DNA of 64,000 bases from Tautonia marina (GCF_009177065.1 NZ_WEZF01000016.1:62001-126000), one strand, 5' to 3'. Counted from the first letter of the stretch, positions 36,693 through 46,238 are shown. The notes: generated by a model not told the origin, from the letters alone. Program-made: numbers and translations.

Positions 36693-39170
36693 GTGCGGAT
36701 CGGGGTCGACGTACTCGCCATTCAATCCCCCTACAGCCGCGGGCGAGGTATCGGCCGCTACGCGAGAAGTCTCCTCGCAGCCATGCTCGAACGTGAAGAC
36801 GAGCACGAGTACATTCTCTACACTTACGAAGATCTCTCTCGAGAGTCCCTCCCGACATCCTCCCGCACCCGCATTCGGGAGGTTCGCCGCAACCATCACC
36901 AGGGTGAACACACCCTTCAACATGCCATTGAACGCTCCCTGGTTGAAGATGTCGGCGCTCTGGACTGGTTCCTCCTCCTCAGCCCCTTCGAAACCTGGGA
37001 ATTCTACGGGCTTCCGCACCGACCGGTCAGTGGCATCCAAACCGCGGCGGTTGTCTACGACCTGATTCCGTTTCTTTTTCAAGAAACATATCTGGTCAAC
37101 GAAAATGTCGGCCGTTGGTTTTATGGGCATCTCAGACGACTCTGCCGTTACGACCGCCTCCTGGCAATCTCCGAGGCGACCCGGCAGGACACGCTTCAAT
37201 TGCTCGGCCTACCACCCTCGCGAGTTCAAACCATCGGCACGGCCAGTGAGCCATCAACGCACGATCGTTACGATTCCAGCATAAACGCCGCCGTTCTGGA
37301 TCGTCTCGGGATCGACCGCCCGTTCCTGTTCTGCCTCGGCAGCAGTGATCCACGCAAAAATCTTCAAGGGCTAATTGATGCCTTTGCCCTGCTTCCAGCC
37401 CATCATCGCGATCGAACTCAACTGGTGGTGACCTGTTCCCTGATCGAAGCTGAGGTCCAGCAGCTTCGCCGCCACGCGGAAGCCGCAGGGATCTCCGATC
37501 AACTTGTGCTTACCAACGCCGTTGATCAGGAGACCTTGATCACGCTTTATCGGTCCTGCGTTGCCTTTGTTTTTCCGTCGCTCTACGAAGGGTTTGGTCT
37601 GCCGATTCTTGAAGCCATGCAACTGGGTGCTCCGGTCATTGCCGCGAACAATTCTTCACAACCCGAGGTTCTGGGTAATGCCGGACTTCTCACCAATGCC
37701 GCGGAACCCTCTGATCTGGCCACGGCGATGGTGCGATTGCTGGAAAACCCTTCTCTACGACAGCAACTCGGATGGCAAGGGCAAGACCGATCCGAACAGT
37801 TTCGCTGGTCCGAGGTGGCCGATCGGACCCTTCGCGTCCTTGAAGCGCCACGCCCACAGCAGACGTCCCCGCGAGGCCGACGAACTCTTACACGCGATCC
37901 TTCGCCTCCTCGGATCGCCATCTTCTCTCCTCTGCCTCCGACTCCATCAGGAATCGCCCGATATACAGAACGTATTTGCACGTCCCTCCGCGATGAGACG
38001 TTGATCGATCTCTACCACGCCCCGAGCGATCGCCCCGCGTTGACCGACTCCTCCAGCCGGTATGCAACGTTTGACGCTTCCATGTTCGATCGCCGTCGGA
38101 ATCTGGTCCGTTACGAAGCGACCATTTATCAATTTGGGAATTCGTCGTTTCATACGTATCTCTACGAACCGTTTCTCAATCATCCGGGCATCGTGGTTCT
38201 GCACGACCAAGCACTCGCCGGTTTTCATGCAAGCTACGGCCTGATGACGGGTCGCATGAATGCGCACTTGATCGACGAGCTCAACTATTCCGGTCACGCC
38301 CACGATTCCGGTTTGGCCGAACTGGTCACCGGTTGGAAGCCCGGAACCTGGGACATCCAGGACGAAATGGTCCGTCGTGGTGTGACCATGAACCGCCGAA
38401 TCCTGGAGCGTGCAACCGCGATCCTCGTGCATTCGCAAACCAGCCGAGATCAAATTGCCGCGACGTTCCCCTGGCTCTCAAAGAAGGTCCACGTTGCGCC
38501 AATCGGCTGCGATCCTGACCCGATCGACCTCAATCGGAAACGCAAGGCGCGTCGGTCGCTCGGATTAGATGACCACGCAGTTGTCCTCGGCGCCGTCGGC
38601 ATTCTTCATCCGACCAAGCTGAACCGGGAGACGATCCGGGCGTTTGCCAACGCGCTTTCCGATCTTCCTCAAGCGGTTCTATTGTTCGTTGGCCGCGATC
38701 TGGGCAACGGAGAGGCTCGCTGCGAGGCCGCTCGTCTTGGCGTCCGGGATCGGGTCCGATTCCTCGGCCATCTCTCGGATGACGACTTCGAACGCGCGAT
38801 CGACGCATTCGATGTTGGGCTTAGTCTGCGGCGACCACCGACCAATGGTGAGTCGTCCGCCGCCCTGCTCGACCTGCTTCGACGAGGGCTCCCGACCGTC
38901 GTTTGCGATGTTGGTACCTTCGCCGAATATCCCGACGCGGTCGTTCGCAAAATTTCGTGGACGGACGAGCATTCAGGAGTCGCTCAACTCGGCGCCGTTC
39001 TCAGGTCACTCGTGCTCGACACCGACCTGAGACAGAAGATCGGTCAATCGGCAAACGATCATGTTCGCCGTTCACACACCTGGGCACAACTTCTCGATGT
39101 ATACCGCCGGCTCTGCTTCCCCGATCGCCCGGCTGATCACACGACGATGCTTCGGAGAGGGGTGGCCTGA
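36693..39170 (+). CDS. Double-domain glycosyltransferase (two GT4 units), copy 1
   Basis: An 825-residue protein built of two complete GT-B glycosyltransferase units. Unit 1 (residues 1-395) starts MRIGVDVLAIQSPYSRGRGIGRYA and has DPRKNLQGLIDAFALLP and FVFPSLYEGFGLPILEAMQLG, with an intact EX7E site. Unit 2 (about 405-825) starts RIAIFSPLPPTPSGIARYTERI, has LHDQALAGFHASYGLMTGR, and ends in a site worn to NGESSAALLDLLRRGLPTVV. The start is GTG with GGGAGGTC upstream. Its stop shares one base with the next gene's ATG. It should add two sugars, or alternate linkages, to the lipid-linked glycan. Codons are more A/T-ended than in flanking genes. Confidence 0.92.
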   Translation: MRIGVDVLAIQSPYSRGRGIGRYARSLLAAMLEREDEHEYILYTYEDLSRESLPTSSRTRIREVRRNHHQGEHTLQHAIERSLVEDVGALDWFLLLSPFETWEFYGLPHRPVSGIQTAAVVYDLIPFLFQETYLVNENVGRWFYGHLRRLCRYDRLLAISEATRQDTLQLLGLPPSRVQTIGTASEPSTHDRYDSSINAAVLDRLGIDRPFLFCLGSSDPRKNLQGLIDAFALLPAHHRDRTQLVVTCSLIEAEVQQLRRHAEAAGISDQLVLTNAVDQETLITLYRSCVAFVFPSLYEGFGLPILEAMQLGAPVIAANNSSQPEVLGNAGLLTNAAEPSDLATAMVRLLENPSLRQQLGWQGQDRSEQFRWSEVADRTLRVLEAPRPQQTSPRGRRTLTRDPSPPRIAIFSPLPPTPSGIARYTERICTSLRDETLIDLYHAPSDRPALTDSSSRYATFDASMFDRRRNLVRYEATIYQFGNSSFHTYLYEPFLNHPGIVVLHDQALAGFHASYGLMTGRMNAHLIDELNYSGHAHDSGLAELVTGWKPGTWDIQDEMVRRGVTMNRRILERATAILVHSQTSRDQIAATFPWLSKKVHVAPIGCDPDPIDLNRKRKARRSLGLDDHAVVLGAVGILHPTKLNRETIRAFANALSDLPQAVLLFVGRDLGNGEARCEAARLGVRDRVRFLGHLSDDDFERAIDAFDVGLSLRRPPTNGESSAALLDLLRRGLPTVVCDVGTFAEYPDAVVRKISWTDEHSGVAQLGAVLRSLVLDTDLRQKIGQSANDHVRRSHTWAQLLDVYRRLCFPDRPADHTTMLRRGVA

Positions 39171-41662
39171 TGCGTCTCGGAATTGACCTCTTGCCGCTTC
39201 AGTCCGAAGGAAGCCGAGACCGAGGTGTCGGTCGCTACGCCGCGGCCTTACTCCGTTCGCTGGCCGAGTCCAGTTTGACGGATGAATGGGTGCTTTATTC
39301 GTATCGAGCGTTGCCTATCGACCGGATTCCAGAGATTCACGGGCCGACGGTTCAGACCGTTTCCGTGGGTCTCGATGAAGGCGACGAGACCATTCAGGGA
39401 CGCTGGCAGACCATCGCCACTCAGAACTCAGACCGCCTCGATGCGCTGCTCATGTTAAACCCGTTTGAGCTTGCGCCGGGCTTCGAGCCTCCCGCGCCGA
39501 CCCCGGGGGGATTGCCGCTCATCGCAGTTCTGTACGACCTGATTCCCTTGCTCTTTCCTGAGGCCTACCTCAGTGATCCCGGCGTTCGACGACGGTATCA
39601 TCACCGAATCGATACGTTACGTCATTATAATCGTTTTCTGGCGATCTCGGACGCAACTCGCCGCGATGCCGTGCAGCGGCTCGGGATTCGAGCGGATCGG
39701 GTCGTTTCCCTCCCCTTGGCCGTCGATCCACGGTTCCGGCCTGCTGATGCCGATGGCTCCGATCCCGACTCCCACCGGCTGAGCCGCCTCGGGGTATCCA
39801 AGCCGTTCCTGTTTCACCTTGGTGGGCGAGATGACCGCAAAAACGCCTGGGGGGTGCTTGATGCGTTCTCCATGCTTGATCCGGTGCTCCGAGCCGGCAC
39901 CCAGCTGGTCGTCGCTGGGGCCTACGACGCCATCTATCGAGATAAAATTCTTGCGTATGCCTTGAACCATTCGATCGGCGATCATGTGATCGTTCCGCGT
40001 GATGTCGATGATTCCACGCTTGAAGCACTCTACCGCAGTTGCTCGGCCTTTGTCTTTCCCTCGCACTACGAAGGGCTTGGGCTCCCAATTCTTGAAGCCA
40101 TGCGGAGCGGAGCCCCAGTCATCGCTGGGCGCAACTCGTCGCAAATCGACCTCGTCGGCGAGGCGGGGATTCTCGTGGATCCGTCCGACACCGAGGCCAT
40201 CGCCCAGGGCATGGCTCGGCTGCTCGAAGATCGTTCCGGCGCCCAGGTACTGGCTCAGGCCGCCATCGAGCGGACCGATGCGCTTTGCCGATCCAATCTC
40301 GGAGCAGTGGCCCGAGCGTCGATTGTGAAATGCCTGGAGTCGAAGGTCCCCCGGCCCCATTTCCGACTTCGTCCCGATCGACAACGCGTTGCCATGATTT
40401 CCCCCTACCCTCCCAAGGCAACCGGTATTGCGGATTATGCACACCGCTTGGCGCTGGCGCTCCATGAGCAGGTGAACGTCGATCTGTTTCACGATGGCGA
40501 CTACGTGCCCGAACTGGGCCTCTCCGATCGCCGATTCCGCTGCTTTGATCGCGCCTCGTTTGCCCGAAGGCTCGCGGTACTCCCCCCTCGGGCAATCATT
40601 TATCAAATGGGTAACTCATGGTATCATAGATCCGTTTACGAGTGCTTGCGGCAGCATCCCGGCATCACGGTCCTGCATGACTATTATTTGGCGGGCTTCC
40701 ACTTCTGGTACGCCAATCAACCCGATGTTCCTTCGGGGCATTTCGAGCGAATCATCGCTCAGGAACGAGCCGCCGGTCAGATTGACCCTGAGGAGCGTGT
40801 GGACACCTGGCATTCTGAACCTGGTGGTGTCCAGGCCGCCGCCATGCGACGCGGCGTTGCCTTGAACCGCGAGATCTTCGAGCGGTCCCGCTTCGTGGTC
40901 GTCCATTCCCCCTACTGCCGAGAACTTGTCCGGCAGACGATGCCCGAATTCGTGGACCGAACCGTGGTCATCCCGATGGGGGCATCACCCAACCCTCAGA
41001 GTCTCGCCCAGGTCAACGCCACTCGTCAACACTTCGGCATCCCAACCGATGCGGTTGTTTTTGGATGTTTCGGCAATCTCACATCCATGAAGATGTACGA
41101 AGAATCCATCCGGGCCTTTGCGAAGATTCGTCGCCAGGTAGACCGGGCCATCCTTCTGTTCGTGGGAAAGGACTGGGAACAGGGCCGAGCCCGGCAACTC
41201 GTTCAGGACGAGGGCCTGGACGACCGCGTCCTGTTCCTGGGGCAAGCATTGAAGATGGATTACGAGCGGCTCGTGGGCGCGGTTGATGTCGGGCTTGGCC
41301 TGCGACGCCCGCCCACCTATGGCGAAACGTCCGCCTCGTTGCTGGACTTTCGCCGGTCAGGCGTCGCCTCGATCGTCACCGAGGTCGCCAGCTTCCGTGA
41401 CTATCCGGCTGAGACGGTCGTCACCTGGAATCCTGACCGTGACGGTGAAAACGGGCTCGCGGATCGGATGCTTGAACTCGCACGCAATCCCTCGATGCGC
41501 CGAGCCATTGGCGAGGCAGCACTTAATCATGTGAAAACACATCACGACTGGTCGATCGCCGCGCGGGCCTATGCCGACCTCGTGGCCCGCTGTGGCGATG
41601 CGTCCCAATGCTCACCCCTCGATCATGCCGATCCTCACGAGAACGGAGTCTTTCACAGATGA
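39170..41662 (+). CDS. Double-domain glycosyltransferase (two GT4 units), copy 2
   Basis: An 830-residue paralogue of the preceding gene with the same two-unit plan. Unit 1 starts MRLGIDLLPLQSEGSRDRGVGRYA and has GRDDRKNAWGVLDAFSML and FVFPSHYEGLGLPILEAMRSG. Unit 2 starts near residue 405 (RVAMISPYPPKATGIADYAHRL) with LHDYYLAGFHFWYANQ and YGETSASLLDFRRSG. The pair clearly arose by tandem duplication of an already fused gene, then diverged, presumably to different donors or linkages. Translation is coupled to copy 1 (TGATG) and to the small gene after it (ATGA). The donor sugars are unknown. Confidence 0.92.
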   Translation: MRLGIDLLPLQSEGSRDRGVGRYAAALLRSLAESSLTDEWVLYSYRALPIDRIPEIHGPTVQTVSVGLDEGDETIQGRWQTIATQNSDRLDALLMLNPFELAPGFEPPAPTPGGLPLIAVLYDLIPLLFPEAYLSDPGVRRRYHHRIDTLRHYNRFLAISDATRRDAVQRLGIRADRVVSLPLAVDPRFRPADADGSDPDSHRLSRLGVSKPFLFHLGGRDDRKNAWGVLDAFSMLDPVLRAGTQLVVAGAYDAIYRDKILAYALNHSIGDHVIVPRDVDDSTLEALYRSCSAFVFPSHYEGLGLPILEAMRSGAPVIAGRNSSQIDLVGEAGILVDPSDTEAIAQGMARLLEDRSGAQVLAQAAIERTDALCRSNLGAVARASIVKCLESKVPRPHFRLRPDRQRVAMISPYPPKATGIADYAHRLALALHEQVNVDLFHDGDYVPELGLSDRRFRCFDRASFARRLAVLPPRAIIYQMGNSWYHRSVYECLRQHPGITVLHDYYLAGFHFWYANQPDVPSGHFERIIAQERAAGQIDPEERVDTWHSEPGGVQAAAMRRGVALNREIFERSRFVVVHSPYCRELVRQTMPEFVDRTVVIPMGASPNPQSLAQVNATRQHFGIPTDAVVFGCFGNLTSMKMYEESIRAFAKIRRQVDRAILLFVGKDWEQGRARQLVQDEGLDDRVLFLGQALKMDYERLVGAVDVGLGLRRPPTYGETSASLLDFRRSGVASIVTEVASFRDYPAETVVTWNPDRDGENGLADRMLELARNPSMRRAIGEAALNHVKTHHDWSIAARAYADLVARCGDASQCSPLDHADPHENGVFHR

Positions 41663-41955
41663 AACGCCTGCTCAAATCGCTCGTCAGACCGGTCTGGGGA
41701 TGGACGGTGGTCGTTCGTCGTCCGATCGTACGTAAATTCGATCAGAAGCTGGAACGAATGCTCGGCGAGTGTGTCCGCGACCCGATCGCCCATCACCTGC
41801 ACCTGTCCAACGTGTCTCAACACGAAATGAACATTGCCTTGAACAGTTGTATTCGGGAGATCGCTCGGCTGGAAATGCAGGTTGAGGAATTGCGGCTGGA
41901 ACTGGCTCGTGACCGCGATGCCAGCCTGTTCGAGGCAACCTCCGAGGCCCGTTGA
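41659..41955 (+). CDS. Small helical protein coupled to glycosyltransferases
   Basis: A 98-residue basic and helical protein. The N-terminus (MKRLLKSLVRPVWGWTVVVRRPIVRKF) could lie on the membrane surface, and residues 60-90 (CIREIARLEMQVEELRLELARD) look like a short coiled coil. The ATG overlaps the stop of the glycosyltransferase gene as ATGA, which decides this start against a longer upstream frame. Position and coupling suggest an accessory or scaffold for the glycosyltransferase complex; there is no recognised domain. It is the last gene of the operon, ending 15 bp from a convergent gene. Confidence 0.78.
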   Translation: MKRLLKSLVRPVWGWTVVVRRPIVRKFDQKLERMLGECVRDPIAHHLHLSNVSQHEMNIALNSCIREIARLEMQVEELRLELARDRDASLFEATSEAR

Positions 41956-41970
41956 GACCGACGACTCAAC

Positions 41971-42420
41971 TCAGCCGTGGCGCACAATGGCCTCGTAAGC
42001 GTCGGGGTCGAACTTCGGTTTTGCATGATTCTGCGTTAGGTCGAGCCCGTCGCGATCCCGTCCATTCGGGCGGGTTCCCGTAATGGCCTGCTTCGCCAGT
42101 CTCGATCCCTGAATGACCCCGACAACTCCCACGATGGCTGCCGCAATCCAGACCTCGTCCACCGTCGTGGTCAGGCTGGCGATCCAGGCAATCGTGAACA
42201 CTCCCACGGGCATAACCGCGCCGAGCGCAATCGCCACCCGAGCGGCCCAAACCTCGGAGCCCGGAACCGGGAGTCCCATCTCCATCGCTTTCATTCGTTC
42301 CCGGTATTCCCACTCGCGTCGCCGAGCCCGCTGACGGAGTACGATCACGGTGGGCACCAGAACCAGCGGCATCAAGATCGCCACTATGGGAATCAGGATG
42401 ACAAGATTATCATCGCTCAT
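41971..42420 (-). CDS. Membrane protein, paralogue A
   Basis: A 149-residue protein with three predicted helices: an N-terminal one (LVILIPIVAILMPLVLVPTVIVL), then a cytoplasmic charged helix RRREWEYRERMKAMEMGLPVPG, then two more helices. The tail ends QNHAKPKFDPDAYEAIVRHG. The order and the tail are shared with the gene at 42537, so the two are tandem duplicates. The charged block is typical of DUF6249-like small membrane proteins whose function is not known. The ATG at 42420 is preceded by GAAAGG and starts just before the first helix; the longer frame was rejected. Confidence 0.75.
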   Translation of the reverse strand: MSDDNLVILIPIVAILMPLVLVPTVIVLRQRARRREWEYRERMKAMEMGLPVPGSEVWAARVAIALGAVMPVGVFTIAWIASLTTTVDEVWIAAAIVGVVGVIQGSRLAKQAITGTRPNGRDRDGLDLTQNHAKPKFDPDAYEAIVRHG

Positions 42421-42536
42421 GACGAGCCTTTCGTGTTCGAGGGGAGCAATCTTCGGGGCGTGTTGCCAGGACCGCAAGGTGGGTCTGGCTGAATTCGAGA
42501 GCCAGGAGGGCCCAGGGGCGTACGCGAAGAAACTCG

Positions 42537-43052
42537 TTACGAATGCTGATGTTCGGCAGCGTCGTACACGTCGGGATGGACGTAGGGTTTAGCGTGTGAG
42601 TTGGCCGAGGTGTTCGGAGGGTTCATGGTCGCCCGAGCGGCGAGCACCGTGCCGCAAATGACCGCCGCCACGCCGACCGCCCCAGCCGACGGCCAGATGA
42701 ACGGCGCGGCTCCAGACAACTCGGCCGCCTTGACTCCGATCGCGAAGACGCCGATCGGCACCCCTATACCAATGCCAACCGCCAATCGAGCGGGAGTCCA
42801 CCATCCCGTCTCGTCCGGAAGGGGACGGCCCAGCTCAATCGCCCGCATTCGCTCCTGGTGCTCCATTTCCCTGCGGCGGGCATCCAGGCGGATTCCCAGG
42901 ACAATCGGCACGCCGATCACGAGAATCACCGCCACACATCCCGCCAGTGCGATCAGCCACATGAGAAGGGTTGGCCCCGCCGGTTCGAGTCTGACTCCCT
43001 CCGCCATCTGTCCGAACAGCACCGGCCACGTTCCCAGCAATGATCCCGTCAT
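42537..43052 (-). CDS. Membrane protein, paralogue B
   Basis: A 171-residue paralogue of the gene at 41971. It has a first helix (LLMWLIALAGCVAVILVIGVPIVLGI), then RRREMEHQERMRAIELGRPLP matching the charged block of the other copy, two further helices and a tail NSHAKPYVHPDVYDAAEHQHS. The shared tail pattern HAKPxxxPDxYxA suggests a conserved binding or targeting element. The start could also be the ATG 16 codons downstream. The same orientation and a 116-bp gap to paralogue A suggest one transcript. Function is unknown. Confidence 0.75.
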   Translation of the reverse strand: MTGSLLGTWPVLFGQMAEGVRLEPAGPTLLMWLIALAGCVAVILVIGVPIVLGIRLDARRREMEHQERMRAIELGRPLPDETGWWTPARLAVGIGIGVPIGVFAIGVKAAELSGAAPFIWPSAGAVGVAAVICGTVLAARATMNPPNTSANSHAKPYVHPDVYDAAEHQHS

Positions 43053-43275
43053 GCGATCCCTCCGAATTGAGAGGTATTTGTCGCGGCCGTCTTGCGTCGC
43101 GGCCCGCGCTGGCCGATGCTGACCGTTTTGCGGGGTCAGCGGAATGATCTTCAGTTCGAAACGCTCGGTTCGACCCGGGATGTCCTCCCCACTCAGGAGG
43201 CTCCATTCGGGATCGTTGCTTCGGTCATTCCTCCTCTTGCCCGTTCCAGGCCTGTTCTGATCGGAGATTCACGTC

Positions 43276-44778
43276 ATGGCCCGCGACCGCATCTTGGTAA
43301 TCGACCAGGGAACCACGAGCACCCGGGCCGTCGTTTACGATACCAGGCTGCAACCGGTTGGCCAGGGACAACGGGAGGTTCCGCCCACGTATCCCAAACA
43401 GGGATGGGTCGAGCACGACCCGAAAGCCATCATCGATTCGATCGGCGCCACCGTCACCCAGGCCCTTGCCGATGCCTCGATCGGTCCCGACCGGATCGCC
43501 GCCATCGGTCTGACCAACCAGCGCGAGACAACCCTCCTCTGGGACCGATCGACGGGCGAGGCAATCGGCCCGGCCATCGTCTGGCAGGATCGCCGCACGG
43601 CCGACCTCTGCCGGCAGCTTTCCAGCCGCGCCGACTGGATCGCCGAGCGCACCGGGCTGTTGATCGACTCGTACTTCTCGGCCACGAAGCTCTCCTGGAT
43701 GCTCGATCACCTGCCGAACGCCCGAGCCCGGGCCGAGGCCGGCGACCTGGCGTTCGGCACCGTCGATAGCCTCGTCCTCCGCCATCTGACCGGCGGCCGG
43801 TTGCACGCGACCGACGTGACCAACGCCTCACGGACTCTCTTGATGGACCTCCGCGAAGCGCGCTGGGCCGACGAGCTTTGCGAGTACTTCGGAATTCCCA
43901 CCGCAATATTGCCCGAGATCGTCCCCAGTTCCGGAGAAATCGGTCAAACACGCGGTCTGGGCTATTTGCCCGACGGCTTGCCGATCACCGGAATCGCCGG
44001 AGACCAGCAAGCCTCCCTCTTTGGCAACGGCTGTTTCCACGTCGGTGAGGCCAAGTGCACCTACGGCACCGGGGCCTTCCTGCTGGTCAACACCGGTGCT
44101 GAGGTGGTGCGATCGACGGCCGGACTCGTGACGACTCCCGCCGCCACGCCTCCTGGCCAGGCCCAGCAATACGCGCTCGAAGGCAGCGTCTTCATCGCCG
44201 GGGCCGCCGTGCAGTGGTTCCGGGACGGCTTGAAAGCGATCGGCGCGGCCCCGGAAATCAACCCGATCTCCGAAGGGGCCGACCCGGAGAGCGAGCTGCT
44301 GTTCGTCCCTGCTCTGACCGGCCTTGGTGCCCCTCACTGGCAACCGGAGGCGCGCGGCACCATCTTCGGGATCACCCGAGGCACGACCGTCCCCGATCTG
44401 GCCCGAGCCGTCATTGAGGGGGTTGCCTATCAGATCGCCGACCTTGTCGAGGCGATGAACGCCGATCTCCCGACTCCGCTCGCCTCGCTCCGGGCCGATG
44501 GCGGTATGGCCCGATCCGACCCCTTCCTCAAATTCCAGGCCGACCTGATGGGCCTGCCGATCCACCGCAGCCCGCAGACCGAGGCCACCGCCCTCGGCGC
44601 CGCTGCATTGGCCGCGCTGGGGGTTGGGCTCCTGACCGACCTCGACGCCATCGCCGACCTGCTCGAATCCGGCGGCGACGACTTCCAGCCCGAGCATGAC
44701 GTCTTCTGGCGTCGCAAGGCCATGAAACGCTGGCGGCACGCCGTCGAAACGGTTGTCCGACATTATCGGACCCGGTAA
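43276..44778 (+). CDS. glpK: Glycerol kinase
   Basis: A 500-residue FGGY-family glycerol kinase, making glycerol-3-phosphate from glycerol and ATP. Motifs: ILVIDQGTTSTRAVVYD at the N-terminus, GLTNQRETTLLWD, WQDRRT, GIAGDQQASLFG, CTYGTGAFLLVNTG, and GLGAPHWQPEARGTIFGITRGT near residue 350. Length matches E. coli GlpK (about 500). No glycerol facilitator or glycerol-3-phosphate dehydrogenase is adjacent. The His of the Gram-positive PTS regulatory site is not evident in the activation loop, so HPr-dependent activation is not supported. GGAG lies about 10 bases before the ATG. Confidence 0.95.
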   Translation: MARDRILVIDQGTTSTRAVVYDTRLQPVGQGQREVPPTYPKQGWVEHDPKAIIDSIGATVTQALADASIGPDRIAAIGLTNQRETTLLWDRSTGEAIGPAIVWQDRRTADLCRQLSSRADWIAERTGLLIDSYFSATKLSWMLDHLPNARARAEAGDLAFGTVDSLVLRHLTGGRLHATDVTNASRTLLMDLREARWADELCEYFGIPTAILPEIVPSSGEIGQTRGLGYLPDGLPITGIAGDQQASLFGNGCFHVGEAKCTYGTGAFLLVNTGAEVVRSTAGLVTTPAATPPGQAQQYALEGSVFIAGAAVQWFRDGLKAIGAAPEINPISEGADPESELLFVPALTGLGAPHWQPEARGTIFGITRGTTVPDLARAVIEGVAYQIADLVEAMNADLPTPLASLRADGGMARSDPFLKFQADLMGLPIHRSPQTEATALGAAALAALGVGLLTDLDAIADLLESGGDDFQPEHDVFWRRKAMKRWRHAVETVVRHYRTR

Positions 44779-44792
44779 CCTTCCGAAGGCGA

Positions 44793-44837
44793 TCGACCCG
44801 ACGCCCCCGGTTCGATGATCCGGAGTCGTCGGGTCGA
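44793..44837. terminator. 11-bp hairpin between convergent glpK and oxidoreductase genes
   Basis: TCGACCCGACG (44793-44803) and CGTCGGGTCGA (44827-44837) are exact inverted copies with a 23-base loop, filling most of the 68-bp gap between convergent genes. It is a likely bidirectional terminator. Confidence 0.65.
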
Positions 44838-44846
44838 GACGCCTTG

Positions 44847-46238
44847 TCAGACGGTCGGCAAGACCCACGGATCGCGGTACGGCCGCGAGAGCATGGCCGC
44901 CGCCTCGTCGTCGCCGAGAATCTGCTCGGCCTTCGGGTCCCATCGCAGCCGGTCGCGGCCGAGCCGCAGCGCGATGTTGCCCAGGTGGCAGATCGTGATT
45001 GATCGGTGCGCGACCTCGACCGGCGCGGCCGTTTCCCCCCGGCTCATCACGCAGTCGATGAAGTTGCGAAAGTGGTCGTCGCTGGCGTAGAGGCGGATCG
45101 CGTCGGGTCCGAGTTCCGAGTCGAGCACGCCTTTCGGGTCGGCGTCGATCTGCCCTCGGTTGGCGTAGATCGATCCTTCGCTCCCTTGAAAGGTTACGCC
45201 CATTCGGTGCTCGTTGGAGATGGACATGACGACGCCGTTCTCGTAAACCGCCTCGAAGCCGAAGGCGGTCGCGGTGTCCCAGAGCGGGTCGGGCGGGTCG
45301 AACGACCCTCGGACGTTGCGGAGCTCGATCGGACCGGTGTCGTCGGTCCCCATGCCCCACTGGGCACAGTCGGGATGATGGCCGCCCCAGTCGGTGATCT
45401 GGCCGCCGGAATAGTCGAGAATCCACCGATAATTGACGTGGCAGCGGGCCGGGGCATAGGGTGCCTCGGGGGCCGGGCCGAGCCAGAAATCGTAGTCGAA
45501 CCCCTCGGGGACGGGGCAAACCTCCTTGTCCTCGCCGTGCTCGCCCGCCAGGTTCGGCCGACCGCCGGGAAGTCCCACGAGCACGCGCTTCAAGTCGCCA
45601 ATCCGACCGTTACGAACCAGCTCGCACGCCCTTCGAAACTTCGGATCGGAGCGCTGCTGGCTGCCGGTCTGGAAGACGACGCCGGTCTTCGCCACCGCGT
45701 CGCTCATCGCACGCCCCTCGGCAATGGTCAGCGAGAGAGGCTTCTGGCAGTAGATGTCCTTGCCTGCCTTGCATGCCTCGATCACCGGAATCGCGTGCCA
45801 GTGGTCCGGGGTGCAGATCTCGACGGCATCGATGTCGTCTCGGCCGAGGATCTCCCGGTAATCCACGATCGCGTCGCAGCCGTGGTACGCCCCGGAGCCC
45901 GCCCGCTCGGCGTAATGCTCCTCCACCAGCCGCTTCGCCGGTTCCCGACCGCCGAGCTTGCCGTTCCAGTAGCCGAGGCTCTCGCGGTTCACGTCACAGA
46001 CGGCGACGATCTGCACGCGATCGTCGCGGAGGAAGCTGCGGAGGTCGTTGAACCCCTGGTTCCCGGTGCCGATCATGGCCAGGGTGATCCGATCGCTCGG
46101 CGCGACCGCCCCTCCCCTGCCCAGGGCCGAGGCCGGAACAATCATCGGCGCGGCCACTCCCGCCGCCGCGGCGCGGCCGATCGTGCGAAGAAACCCCCGG
46201 CGGGATGAGGAAGACGATGCGGAATCGGTTCGGTTCAT
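44847..46238 (-). CDS. Tat-exported Gfo/Idh/MocA-family oxidoreductase
   Basis: A 463-residue NAD(P)-dependent oxidoreductase of the Gfo/Idh/MocA family. A twin-Arg export signal is clear (SRRGFLRTIGRAAAAGVAAPMIVPASALG). The Rossmann domain starts ITLAMIGTGNQGFNDL, followed by VAVCDVN, EICTPDHWHAIPVIEACKAGKDIYCQKPLSLTIAEG with the catalytic Lys. The C-terminal beta-sheet domain includes YRWILDYSGGQITDWGGHH. Planctomycetes carry dozens of such exported paralogues, thought to modify sugars in the periplasm with a bound cofactor. The substrate of this one is unknown. It is convergent with glpK. Confidence 0.93.
   Translation of the reverse strand: MNRTDSASSSSSRRGFLRTIGRAAAAGVAAPMIVPASALGRGGAVAPSDRITLAMIGTGNQGFNDLRSFLRDDRVQIVAVCDVNRESLGYWNGKLGGREPAKRLVEEHYAERAGSGAYHGCDAIVDYREILGRDDIDAVEICTPDHWHAIPVIEACKAGKDIYCQKPLSLTIAEGRAMSDAVAKTGVVFQTGSQQRSDPKFRRACELVRNGRIGDLKRVLVGLPGGRPNLAGEHGEDKEVCPVPEGFDYDFWLGPAPEAPYAPARCHVNYRWILDYSGGQITDWGGHHPDCAQWGMGTDDTGPIELRNVRGSFDPPDPLWDTATAFGFEAVYENGVVMSISNEHRMGVTFQGSEGSIYANRGQIDADPKGVLDSELGPDAIRLYASDDHFRNFIDCVMSRGETAAPVEVAHRSITICHLGNIALRLGRDRLRWDPKAEQILGDDEAAAMLSRPYRDPWVLPTV

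Noticed and set aside
36693-41662. Assembly duplication of the double-glycosyltransferase gene
   Set aside because: The two copies differ throughout in protein and DNA sequence, so they are diverged paralogues and not an artefact.
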